A stretch of 41,844 nucleotides of DNA from an uncultured Eubacteriales bacterium. Lineage in GTDB: Bacteria > Bacillota > Clostridia > Lachnospirales > Lachnospiraceae. Positions 17,345 to 24,867 of the stretch are shown one piece after another; positions within the stretch are counted from its first letter, which is position 1; the number at the start of each line of letters is the position of its first letter. The DNA is taken from assembly GCA_900545455.1 (NCBI GenBank), contig UQZF01000003.1, forward strand, positions 1-41,844, written 5' to 3'. The translations under genes and the position numbers were made by a program. The notes below the pieces were generated by a model. The model was not told the origin of the DNA. It worked only from the letters and a program-made list of their open reading frames with translations, and searched no databases.

Positions 17345-18301
17345 TTATATAAGTCTGTTTACCTCAACCCAGAAGCTTACCTGTCCCGGTACGCCTACCC
17401 TTGCAGGATTATTTGTCATGCGTACTCGCCCATTTCTCACTGTCGGGTCCCAGACATAATACGCACCGCTTCGCTTTCCGATGCTCGGTCCCTTCTCGGT
17501 ACCATATACAGGCGTATTATTAAGCGTGTACTTAGCTCCTGCTGTCGGTGTCTTAACTCCTGTATCTGCAAGTCCGATATCCGCAATCGATGCCCAGAAG
17601 CTCACCTGTCCCGGCACGCCTACCCTTGCAGGATTATTTGTCATGCGGATACGTCCGTTCTTCGGGTTGCCATCCCATGTGTAATATGTACCACCTCTGA
17701 GACCGTATGAGCTTAATGATGACTCAGAGGCATACGCCTGTACATTTCTGAGCTCAACCTTAAGACCGGCTCTAATACTCGTTATTGTACTATCCTGCTG
17801 CTTATCTTCCTCAAACTCAACACCGCAGTAAATAAAACCTACAAGTGGTCTGCTTGCTGCATACTTGTAGCCTGATGCCTTCGTCAGCGTTGACAGGTAA
17901 AACTCCTGACCATCGTAAGCACTCTGAGATACCACTATGTCTCCGTTCGGCTTAATCTTCTCTACAACGGCAACATGCCCGGCTCCGTCCGAGCTATTGT
18001 GTGTCTGACCTGCATGCCATACAACCACAGCACCAAGCTTAGGAGTCTGTCCTACCTGTAAGCCCTGTGCTTTAGCAGTATCATACCAGTCCTCTGCATT
18101 GCATGCCGGAAGCTTCCAGTTGACCTTGCTCTCACCTCTTATCTCAAGCAATCGTCCCTGAGCATATCCCACACAGTTCGGCATGACATAGCCTGTGGAC
18201 TGATTAATGACTATACAGGTGTTGTACCCGCCATTTCTGTAATTTACAAAACGCTTGTCCGTCCTTGATGGTGCAGTTGTTCTTGCTGTAAATTTACTCA
18301 T
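17345..18301 (-). CDS. Phage endolysin: CHAP amidase/endopeptidase with C-terminal wall-binding repeats
   Basis: 318 residues from ATG at 18301. The CHAP domain (residues 10-155) has its catalytic Cys in MPNCVGYAQGR and His in GAGHVAVVEKI. Two C-terminal repeats share WD, NGR-RMTNNPARVGVPGQV and SFW blocks (about residues 205-240 and 285-318) and probably bind the cell wall. It overlaps the holin stop by 8 bp. It lies between the two cassette pairs of the shufflon. Confidence 0.9.
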   Translation of the reverse strand: MSKFTARTTAPSRTDKRFVNYRNGGYNTCIVINQSTGYVMPNCVGYAQGRLLEIRGESKVNWKLPACNAEDWYDTAKAQGLQVGQTPKLGAVVVWHAGQTHNSSDGAGHVAVVEKIKPNGDIVVSQSAYDGQEFYLSTLTKASGYKYAASRPLVGFIYCGVEFEEDKQQDSTITSIRAGLKVELRNVQAYASESSLSSYGLRGGTYYTWDGNPKNGRIRMTNNPARVGVPGQVSFWASIADIGLADTGVKTPTAGAKYTLNNTPVYGTEKGPSIGKRSGAYYVWDPTVRNGRVRMTNNPARVGVPGQVSFWVEVNRLI

Positions 18302-18527
18302 TCTCAATGTCCTCCTTCTCATCCTCACTGACTATACGAGATGAATCTGTAAGTCCCTCACCAATTATGTACGCAACAACTGAAGCTCCCGCCATAATAA
18401 GTGCTGTGACCTGTGTTGCAACGCTCTCTGTACCCCCTGTAGCCAAAATCATCATAGATACAAATGATGCAACCGCCGTCCATAACTTTCTGCTTGTTAA
18501 TTTTCTTACCCAGTTAATTTTATTCAT
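18294..18527 (-). CDS. Phage holin
   Basis: 77 residues: a short basic N-terminus (INWVRKLTSRKLW), two hydrophobic helices (TAVASFVSMMILATGG and VTALIMAGASVVAYIIGEGL) and a charged acidic tail (SEDEKEDIENE). This is the layout of phiLC3-type holins. GGAGGAAAAAT precedes the ATG. It overlaps the endolysin start. Membrane pore formation for endolysin release is the family role. Confidence 0.9.
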   Translation of the reverse strand: MNKINWVRKLTSRKLWTAVASFVSMMILATGGTESVATQVTALIMAGASVVAYIIGEGLTDSSRIVSEDEKEDIENE

Positions 18528-18539
18528 AATTTTTCCTCC

Positions 18540-18896
18540 TTAAAATACGGCTTTTATAGCCTGCTCATTTAAAAAATCTTTCTGTTCATGCTTTACACGC
18601 TGAGCATACTCTAAGGCAGCGTGCATGTCGCCATTGCACTTTGCATCCGGAATACGCTGAACGGCTCTGGCTGTAGCCTCTCCGAGAGCTATTGCGGCCC
18701 CGACACTTTTAAGAATGTAAAGCTCATTCTTTTCTCTTACTTCTTCACGCTTGTCCTGCTCTTTTTTCTCCTGCCTTCTCTCCTCTTTAAGCCTTTCTTC
18801 GCGCTTCTGTATCTTGTGTTCAAGTATCCAAAAGCAAAAGCTACACACGGCCGACGGAATCCCCGCTGCCGCCACAAAAGCAATTAACATATTCAT
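18540..18896 (-). CDS. Phage membrane protein with coiled coil, unknown function
   Basis: 118 residues: an N-terminal membrane helix (AFVAAAGIPSAVCSFCFWIL), then a highly charged coiled coil (residues 28-65, rich in E, K and R), then an amphipathic C-terminus. AGGAGGTGTAACTA precedes the ATG. It sits between the tail gene and holin, where Firmicutes phages often carry XhlA-like or lysis-accessory proteins. Its promoter-proximal end is only about 30 bp from shufflon site C. Confidence 0.75.
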   Translation of the reverse strand: MNMLIAFVAAAGIPSAVCSFCFWILEHKIQKREERLKEERRQEKKEQDKREEVREKNELYILKSVGAAIALGEATARAVQRIPDAKCNGDMHAALEYAQRVKHEQKDFLNEQAIKAVF

Positions 18897-18926
18897 TAGT
18901 TACACCTCCTCTCATTAATTTTAAAA

Positions 18927-18944
18927 TGTAAATAGTAATTTATC
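18927..18944 (+). repeat. Shufflon site C
   Basis: TGTAAATAGTAATTTATC, 18 bp identical to site D and inverted relative to it. Confidence 0.92.
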
Positions 18945-19179
18945 TCAAATCGGCAATGTGATAATAGTGCCTGTAACATACCATACTCTATCACTAGGCT
19001 GGAATAGCGGGCTAGACGGTGGCTCGGTAGTTGTCCCTCCTGGAACCTACCTAGTCACTACACATTTTAAGACAGCGACAACCGCACCAGGAGTCTTAAT
19101 ATGCTCATCAAGTATCACTGATTGCATTGCTGGCGGCACAAAAACAGTAGACTATGCAGTACTTGCGAAGATGGTGTAA
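18928..19179 (+). other. Shufflon cassette C: silent alternative C-terminus
   Basis: Rightward and back-to-back with the expressed cassette D. Open from VNSNLSQIG for 83 residues (IIVPVTYHTLSLGWNSGLDG ... KTVDYAVLAKMV). It has no start codon or ribosome binding site of its own. Inversion between sites C and D would splice it to the tail gene, giving a 151-residue protein. Confidence 0.87.
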
Positions 19180-19225
19180 AGGTTAGTGTAGGGCTTGAGG
19201 CGTTAAAAATACGTTAATGGACTTA

Positions 19226-19789
19226 TCATTTTATGCGCATGAGGAAAATGCTCATATTGAATTGCGCGCTGAAATTGAACTCGGGCAAAATTCTGATAAC
19301 ACTGTTTGTGCCTTTAAAAAACATGGTCTGTGCCCACTGCCATGTCTTAGAATTACCCGCTATAAGACTGGCTCCAACATATCCTCTGCTGTTTATCGCC
19401 ATGAAAAGGCGCTTATTATCTGGAATTGGCGCATTATCGACATGTGTAAGAGTGCTTATAATATATGTGCCATCCGGAATGTTATCTATAAGCGCATACT
19501 CAGTTTCTTTACCAGCCTCAGCGTCAACAGACAGTGTAACTGTTCGCACGGTTATTCCGCCCATGACGGATAAATTACTATTTACAGCTTCGATGTTCTT
19601 TGCGTTCTGTGCTACTGCTCCCGTTATGCTACCGTCTCCTATCTTAGATATATCTGTCGCGCCCACCTTTTCACCAAGCTCGTCCACTCCGTCACAAGCC
19701 GCCTTGATTCCGTCGTCCATGTGATTCATATCGGTAGGGTTAATATACTTTGATGTGTCCCATCCTATTTTTTCATACTCAATTGCCAT
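19226..19789 (-). CDS. Phage tail fibre/receptor-binding-type protein with variable C-terminus (cassette D expressed)
   Basis: 187 residues. The constant N-terminus (MAIEYEKIGWDTSKYINPTD, residues 1-68) is common among Firmicutes phage tail-tip proteins and includes a short coiled coil (VAQNAKNIEAVNSNL). From residue 69 the sequence comes from cassette D: V69-N-S-N-L is encoded by the recombination site at 19569-19586. The C-terminal 114 residues would be replaced by inversion. It lies in a leftward run with overlapping genes on the 5' side. Host-receptor binding is inferred from layout and from known phage shufflons. Confidence 0.87.
   Translation of the reverse strand: MAIEYEKIGWDTSKYINPTDMNHMDDGIKAACDGVDELGEKVGATDISKIGDGSITGAVAQNAKNIEAVNSNLSVMGGITVRTVTLSVDAEAGKETEYALIDNIPDGTYIISTLTHVDNAPIPDNKRLFMAINSRGYVGASLIAGNSKTWQWAQTMFFKGTNSVIRILPEFNFSAQFNMSIFLMRIK
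19569..19586 (-). repeat. Shufflon site D (in the expressed tail gene)
   Basis: TGTAAATAGTAATTTATC on the minus strand, encoding codons 69-74 of the tail protein. It marks the join between constant and variable parts. Confidence 0.92.
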
Positions 19790-20006
19790 TGCTTTCCTCC
19801 TTCTCCTTATCAGTCTCCATGCTCTGCTCCGTCTTCTTCTGTTCCTGTCGTGTCAGCTCCTCGTACACGATTGTTCTGTCAGCCTGTGCAGCCACATCCC
19901 GGGCTATGTCATTAATAATTAATGACTTGACCTCTATCGGGAGCCGACGCTGATTAATCATATTTACAAGCTCGTTTCTGAACTGCCTCATCTCCAAGTT
20001 AAGCAT
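19779..20006 (-). CDS. Small phage tail-region protein, unknown function
   Basis: 75 residues, predicted all-helical and highly charged, with a Lys/Glu/Gln-rich C-terminus (RQEQKKTEQSMETDKEKEE). The start overlaps the stop of the S74 tail gene and the end overlaps the next tail gene start by 11 bp, so all three are translationally coupled. Similar small proteins often sit between tail-tip genes in Clostridia phages. Confidence 0.75.
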   Translation of the reverse strand: MLNLEMRQFRNELVNMINQRRLPIEVKSLIINDIARDVAAQADRTIVYEELTRQEQKKTEQSMETDKEKEESNGN

Positions 20007-21726
20007 CTGCTGCCTCCTTATTCATAATTAATTCCGCCATTGTGTCAGTAAGCATTGACACCTGCTTTTTGAGTTTCTGTATCTGCCATACACATAGCGC
20101 TATAAGTTCCTGCTTGTTTACACCAAGCTTATCCTCATCCATGTGATCAAATAAAGCCATATCATATTCAATCCCAGCCGTCTCGATTGCTTTTTCCACG
20201 TCTTGTGCTATAAAGCCTAAATGTCTTTGAGTCTCGATATATCCGCTATCTTTGTTATAATAAAAAGCTGATGGTTTAAGCTCATCAAAAAGCTGATTAA
20301 GATTATTTTCATCGTCTAAAGACTTTATATTATTTTTTTGACGTTTATCTGAAGTGTTGTTGGCAGCAATGCATATTTGATACCAGTTTGACGATGCTGT
20401 GTACTCATCAAAGTGTGTTACCCATGTACCCTTAACAGTTAATCCGTTGGAATAAAATCTTCTTATACCATCATTCCAATATTGTACTATCTCACCTCTG
20501 TTATTCACTGCATAGCTTGGTGCTCCCGCTGAACCATCACCTATTACCCACACTCCACCCTCATTTAAGATGATGTTATTTCCGCCAAAAGATGCCGCAC
20601 AGCCTGACATCGTACAGCCGATAATGCGCTGGCCATTAATTTCACCACCCTTAAGTCTGTCACAGCTCAGCGTGAATCCGGCACTTACAACTGTGTCACC
20701 GTCAAGCGTGATATGCTTTCCGGATAGAGTAATGTTGTCCGCTAAAAGCTTATACATTTCCGATGTTAATGCCATATTAGCTGCAGATGTGCCGCTTTTT
20801 ATCAGCCATGTAATCTTATCTGCTTTCTGCTCTGTCTGCGATAAAGATGTCTTAGTTGCGTAGTCAGCACTGACCTCCTGCTTAATTCCTGATGCAGCAA
20901 GTTCAATAGCCGCATTCATCTTCACGGTAGTTGAATAATCGCCGAGCATTGCCTTTGTGGCGTATGTCGCATTAGCCTCCTGCTTGATGCTCTGTGATGT
21001 CTGTTTTATTTTGGTTGTACAATCTGCAGTCGTGATGTAGTCATTCGTAATCTTCTTGTCCAGGCTGCTGACCTGTGTACTGATATCTTCCGTAGTCACT
21101 TCCAGCTTGGCAATCTTAGACATTGCGACACCGAACTCAGTATCTCCTATCGGCTTCCAATACCATACATCATCTTCCTTGACGAACCGATATGACATTG
21201 ACGTTGCATAGTCAAATACAACTGAGCGAGCATTTTTACTGTAATATGAATCTTTATAAATAAACTTCAGGTCATCCCGGAGCTGGACCGTATTATTACA
21301 CGGAATGTTATAAGTGAAATCCCATGCCGGATAGTTGAGCAGTGTCGGTTCATAATCCACGTTGTATTGCTTGACATCACCATCGACTTGAGACTGCAGA
21401 GCTTCAATCTCAACAGCAAATCTGTTCGATGTCTGTTCTATATCATTTTTAAGGCCTTGCTCAACATCAGAAATAGTTGATTTTGTGACCTCAATCTCGC
21501 GTTTAAGAACATTTGATTTACCTTTAAGCTGCTCTATCTGCTGATGTACGCTGTTGACCTGCTCCGAACGCTGCTCTGTTCCTGCCGCCTCGTATGTGTC
21601 TTTAAGTGACTGTACACCTTTGAGCGTTCTTGATAGTACATAGCTTTCAATTACTGCATCCGAGCTGTTAATTCGGATCGCATCTCCCAACTCAACGCAA
21701 GGATTTCCGATATGCGTTGGCTGCAA
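19999..21726 (-). CDS. 5'-truncated phage tail protein with C-terminal S74 chaperone domain
   Basis: 575 residues as it stands. The start is a TTG at 21726 inside the truncated parB, with no ribosome binding site. The first 60 residues (GNPCVELGDAIRIN, YVLSRTLKGVQSLKD) resemble the end of a Firmicutes tail endopeptidase domain, so the true N-terminus has been lost. Long coiled coils and repeated ATYATK / ADYATK segments follow. The C-terminus (SDKRQKNNIKSLDDENN ... LGFIAQDVEKA ... IALCVWQIQKLKKQV) is a peptidase S74 intramolecular chaperone, which trimerises and cleaves itself from fibres. The broken N-terminus suggests it can no longer join a tail. Confidence 0.85.
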   Translation of the reverse strand: MQPTHIGNPCVELGDAIRINSSDAVIESYVLSRTLKGVQSLKDTYEAAGTEQRSEQVNSVHQQIEQLKGKSNVLKREIEVTKSTISDVEQGLKNDIEQTSNRFAVEIEALQSQVDGDVKQYNVDYEPTLLNYPAWDFTYNIPCNNTVQLRDDLKFIYKDSYYSKNARSVVFDYATSMSYRFVKEDDVWYWKPIGDTEFGVAMSKIAKLEVTTEDISTQVSSLDKKITNDYITTADCTTKIKQTSQSIKQEANATYATKAMLGDYSTTVKMNAAIELAASGIKQEVSADYATKTSLSQTEQKADKITWLIKSGTSAANMALTSEMYKLLADNITLSGKHITLDGDTVVSAGFTLSCDRLKGGEINGQRIIGCTMSGCAASFGGNNIILNEGGVWVIGDGSAGAPSYAVNNRGEIVQYWNDGIRRFYSNGLTVKGTWVTHFDEYTASSNWYQICIAANNTSDKRQKNNIKSLDDENNLNQLFDELKPSAFYYNKDSGYIETQRHLGFIAQDVEKAIETAGIEYDMALFDHMDEDKLGVNKQELIALCVWQIQKLKKQVSMLTDTMAELIMNKEAADA

Positions 21727-22087
21727 TCAGTCGGAGTTTTTCCTCATCGTCTGATGCCGGAGTCTGAATCTGACATGTGGCAACCTCAAATTCAGTATGT
21801 CCCTGCTCAACAAGCAGCTTTAATGCTCTCCATCTTCTCTCTCCTGCCGTTATCCTGTAATCTCCGCGCTCACATGGTGCGTAAACAACTTCCAGATTCT
21901 CAATAAGTCCGAACACATAAATGTCCTGCGCAAGATTCTCAATGTCCGGCATGCTGTAAAAGTTGGCATCATTACTGTACATCCTGTTGATGCTTATATC
22001 CTTTGTACGGAAACGCGCCTTAGGCGTGTCGTCCGTAGCTGCTGCCGCCGCATTTTTATTGAGCTGGTCAAATACGTTCCACCCCAT
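21692..22087 (-). pseudogene. parB: ParB-like partition protein, C-terminally truncated
   Basis: 131 residues. The N-terminal ParB/Srx domain is present, with the CTP/DNA-clamp motif ITAGERRWRALK. The frame stops just after LRLIAANAYRKSLR, where ParB proteins continue into helix-turn-helix and dimerisation domains. The stop lies in the sequence that also encodes the start of the tail remnant. I infer a deletion that joined parB to a tail gene out of frame. The gene starts 2 bp after the parA stop. Confidence 0.85.
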
Positions 22088-22089
22088 CC

Positions 22090-22866
22090 TTATTCCTCCT
22101 CCCTGATAATCTCATCCACAACCGCCCTGTAATCCTGTGTAACAACGCTGTTCTTAGCAAAAGCCGGAAGCGGTACATGTGCTATGGTTGATTTCTCTGC
22201 CATGACTGAGCGTCTTATTGCTGTCTCAAAGCATTCATGCCCCGAAGTCGTTCTGAGCCACTGTTCAATCTGTGCCGTCGTCCGGTTTCCCTGGCGCATT
22301 GTCATGAGCACTCGCATTTTTATGCGCGGATTAATTCCCCTGAAGGAATCAAGCTGTACGCTCATATTGTCGGCTGCCTCTACCTCAAAGCCTCCTATCT
22401 TGACCGGAACTATCACAAGGTCTGTGGCTGCAAGCACATTTGTGACCGTCATGTCCATAAGGAGCCCGCAGTCCACTATGCAGTAATCATACGCTTCCTT
22501 AGCTTCCGCAATCGCTAGGGCAAACCTTAATATCTGGTCTGCGCTCTCATTTGCAAGAAGCTGCATATTGGTTCTCATTAAGTATCCGTTAGCCGGAATA
22601 ATATCGATATGCTGATATGGCGTCGTCTGTACAAGCTCCTCGGTTGAGTATGCTCCTCCTGCTGCCCTGTGGTTCTCAAGCAGCTCCGGAGTCCCTCGCC
22701 CGTCCGGCTCATACCTGCCATACAGCATGGATATGTTTCCCTGTTGGTCAGCATCCACAACAAGCACTCTCTTCTCATGCTCAACACCCAAGATATAAGC
22801 GACTGATGCTGCGGTCATTGTCTTGCCTATACCGCCCTTCTGATTCATTACCGAAATGATTTTCAT
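22090..22866 (-). CDS. parA: ParA/Soj-family partition ATPase
   Basis: 258 residues. The deviant Walker A is NQKGGIGKTMTAASVAYILG near the start, Walker A' is VVDADQQGN, and Walker B is YCIVDCGL. Length and motifs are those of chromosome- or plasmid-type ParA. AGGAGGAAAGTACAAT precedes the ATG. With the parB remnant and a HUH Rep nearby, it points to a plasmid-like or phage-plasmid ancestor. Confidence 0.93.
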   Translation of the reverse strand: MKIISVMNQKGGIGKTMTAASVAYILGVEHEKRVLVVDADQQGNISMLYGRYEPDGRGTPELLENHRAAGGAYSTEELVQTTPYQHIDIIPANGYLMRTNMQLLANESADQILRFALAIAEAKEAYDYCIVDCGLLMDMTVTNVLAATDLVIVPVKIGGFEVEAADNMSVQLDSFRGINPRIKMRVLMTMRQGNRTTAQIEQWLRTTSGHECFETAIRRSVMAEKSTIAHVPLPAFAKNSVVTQDYRAVVDEIIREEE

Positions 22867-22899
22867 ATTGTACTTTCCTCCTGTTTATCTTTTATCCTG

Positions 22900-23241
22900 C
22901 TATGCTCTGTTTTTTACAAAATAACTGCGCGGCAGGTACGTTCTGAAATCGTGTATCTGTGTAGGGTTTCCACGCCTGTTCTGCTCAATTTCTTCCTGCA
23001 TGGCTTTCTCCGACACCCATGCGATCTGTTCTTTTTCAAATAATCCGCGAATCGGCTTGCCGTCATCGGGCTGAGTGCCAAACAGTTCGGCTCGTTTATC
23101 GCCCGAAAGCTCTATGTACGAGGCGACCGCACTCACCTTATGATAGAGATTAATAGCCTTTACATACTGGTGCTCTCGTGTTAATCTCCTGAACTCCACC
23201 GCGGACACGCGCATTTTATTCATTATCTGCTCCTCTGTCAT
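22900..23241 (-). CDS. Phage/plasmid hypothetical protein
   Basis: 113 residues from ATG at 23241 (GGGAGGTGATGCGT precedes it); an in-frame start at 23259 is less likely. It is mixed alpha/beta and basic at the C-terminus (RRGNPTQIHDFRTYLPRSYF). It slightly overlaps the upstream nuclease region and precedes parA. I do not recognise the family; the position suggests a replication-module accessory protein. Confidence 0.7.
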   Translation of the reverse strand: MTEEQIMNKMRVSAVEFRRLTREHQYVKAINLYHKVSAVASYIELSGDKRAELFGTQPDDGKPIRGLFEKEQIAWVSEKAMQEEIEQNRRGNPTQIHDFRTYLPRSYFVKNRA

Positions 23242-23246
23242 ACGCA

Positions 23247-23720
23247 TCACCTCCCGCACGTAAGCCTGTCATCCTTCCAAATACTGTTGTTAGGCTTGGA
23301 CATTACTGTCTTTGCACTCTCTTCCATGAGGTCATACATCTCAAAACCGGTGAGACTTAAGTATTCCTCGATTACCGTTACAGCCTGTGCCGCTGAATAG
23401 CACACTGCAACATAATAGTCACCTTCCTTCATGTCACGAAGAAACTCTCTCTGTGTCTCCTGTAATCTGCCATCACCATACTTCATTTCGAGATAAAGCC
23501 CGTGGTACATACCTCTTGCGCACGGCAGAAACAGATCAGCCACGCCCGAACGCACTCCCATCTGCTTAAGCTTCACAGCCTCAGCCTTATTCCTGCTGCC
23601 TCCGTTTGGTATATGATGCAGCCATCTGAGCTCCGGATATCTCACTTCGTTCCAGTCAGCCCATGCAATAACATTAATCTGCTCCGTGTCCTCGCTTCTC
23701 AGCGCATTTCTTAAATTCAT
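23247..23720 (-). CDS. VRR-NUC domain nuclease
   Basis: 157 residues. GVRSGVADLFLP, LYLEMKYGDGRLQETQREFL and the N-terminal EQINVIAWADW block match VRR-NUC Holliday-junction-type nucleases of phages; the catalytic residues are D in VADLF and ExK in LEMKY. A C-terminal tail of about 35 residues has no clear match. It overlaps the rep stop by 4 bp, so the two are coupled. Confidence 0.85.
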   Translation of the reverse strand: MNLRNALRSEDTEQINVIAWADWNEVRYPELRWLHHIPNGGSRNKAEAVKLKQMGVRSGVADLFLPCARGMYHGLYLEMKYGDGRLQETQREFLRDMKEGDYYVAVCYSAAQAVTVIEEYLSLTGFEMYDLMEESAKTVMSKPNNSIWKDDRLTCGR

Positions 23721-24628
23721 TCCCGTTTTATCTCCTTTCTGCCTTTGCCGCGTTCCGGCGGTCGGCTCAGCCTTGCCGATATATAAAAACGACCATTAAA
23801 TGTGTTATATCTGACCTCATAGCTGTACAGCTTATAGCCCTGTGCCTCATACCACTTTTTAAGCTTGTCCTCCATCGGCATACGTCCCGTGACAACCTCA
23901 TCAACATCACGCTGCTTAAATTTATAATGGTTCTTGTCCACCCTCGGCTTTCGCAAGCCCTTACTTGACTTCCATGCTTTCTGATACTTACCACCTTTAT
24001 TTCTTTTTTCTTTGGTGATGTAATTCGCCATTCCTGACAGACCGTTCTCGTCCTTTTCAAGACGACGCACCTGATTGCGACCACCCAAATGCCATGCCGC
24101 TTCGACCGTATCAAGCCCCATATCGCCGTCAAGCACAATGTGATGATGCCATCTGCCCTTATCACTGCATTCAGTCACATACACATACCTGAGCTTTAGC
24201 TGCTTTCTCTTTTTCCTGATTCTGTTTAGCCGTCTTATATAATTGGTCATATTCTTCTGTGCCTGTTCCATCCCGTCAGGCATATTACCGGGTGAATAGG
24301 TGAGCGTAGCCCATATATCGTTATCATCGAAGTTCTCATTAATGAGCCGTTCACATTCCTTACGGCTGTTCTTCTCATTAAGATTCTTCTGGGCTTGCCT
24401 GCGCTTGATTCTCCACTCCTTCGGAATCTCTCCCTGCTGACCGCGGGCAAACTCAGGATATATCTCCACCTCAAGCTGATCTCCTGCTCTTATCTCTTTT
24501 GTGGCATATATCGATTTAACTTTACCCTCTTCAAGCATCCTTCGGAGATTGGCTTCCTCGAGGCTGTGAAGCTGTTTATTATATGCTGCCTCATAGTCAT
24601 ACTCTATGTACTTTTTATTTCTCCTCAT
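23717..24628 (-). CDS. rep: HUH-endonuclease replication initiator (G2P/ORF2-like)
   Basis: 303 residues. The HUH metal motif is RWHHHIVLDG near residue 160. The preceding beta strand IWATLTYSPGNMP (near residue 105) and the candidate catalytic tyrosine in MANYITKEKR (near residue 200) fit rolling-circle initiators of the filamentous-phage G2P/microvirus-like superfamily. The protein is strongly basic. A predicted antisense RNA (24766-24837) lies opposite its leader, and an inverted repeat (24660-24689) just before the start may be an operator or origin element. Rolling-circle replication of the excised circle is an inference. Confidence 0.85.
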   Translation of the reverse strand: MRRNKKYIEYDYEAAYNKQLHSLEEANLRRMLEEGKVKSIYATKEIRAGDQLEVEIYPEFARGQQGEIPKEWRIKRRQAQKNLNEKNSRKECERLINENFDDNDIWATLTYSPGNMPDGMEQAQKNMTNYIRRLNRIRKKRKQLKLRYVYVTECSDKGRWHHHIVLDGDMGLDTVEAAWHLGGRNQVRRLEKDENGLSGMANYITKEKRNKGGKYQKAWKSSKGLRKPRVDKNHYKFKQRDVDEVVTGRMPMEDKLKKWYEAQGYKLYSYEVRYNTFNGRFYISARLSRPPERGKGRKEIKRE

Positions 24629-24659
24629 TAAACTGCTGCCCTCTGAATTAATATTGTGA

Positions 24660-24689
24660 ATATTAACAGTGTGGTTGATTTGTTAATAT
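24660..24689. repeat. Inverted repeat in the rep leader
   Basis: ATATTAAC (24660-24667) and GTTAATAT (24682-24689), perfect 8-bp arms around 14 bp, 32 bp upstream of the rep start. Candidate operator, mRNA hairpin or origin component. Confidence 0.5.
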
Positions 24690-24730
24690 CAATTACAAGG
24701 ACGAAAAAGTGATGAAAATCCTCTATTTTA

Positions 24731-24759
24731 TTGACTTTTTTCGAGGTCTGCACTATAAT
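24731..24759 (+). promoter_or_regulatory. Promoter of antisense RNA opposite the rep leader
   Basis: TTGACT (24731-24736), 17-bp spacer, perfect TATAAT (24754-24759). It reads rightward, against the rep operon. Confidence 0.8.
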
Positions 24760-24765
24760 GATAGT

Positions 24766-24837
24766 GGTTGTGTTGACCACTTCATTTAGTGGTGGCTGCA
24801 CCCGGTAAGCGCCTACTTATCCGGGTGCTTTTCTTTT
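24766..24837 (+). ncRNA. Predicted antisense RNA controlling rep (about 72 nt)
   Basis: It begins about 7 bp after the TATAAT. A first hairpin has stem GTGGT/ACCAC (24764-24780), and a strong intrinsic terminator follows: GCACCCGG (24798-24805) pairs with CCGGGTGC (24821-24828), then TTTTCTTTT. No ORF fits. It is complementary to the mRNA that runs from the transglycosylase gene into rep, 140-210 nt before the rep start. Rolling-circle plasmids commonly use such countertranscribed RNAs for copy control; that role is inferred here. Confidence 0.65.
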
Positions 24838-24867
24838 GCCATAAAAACCTTTCTCATGCCGGTATCA

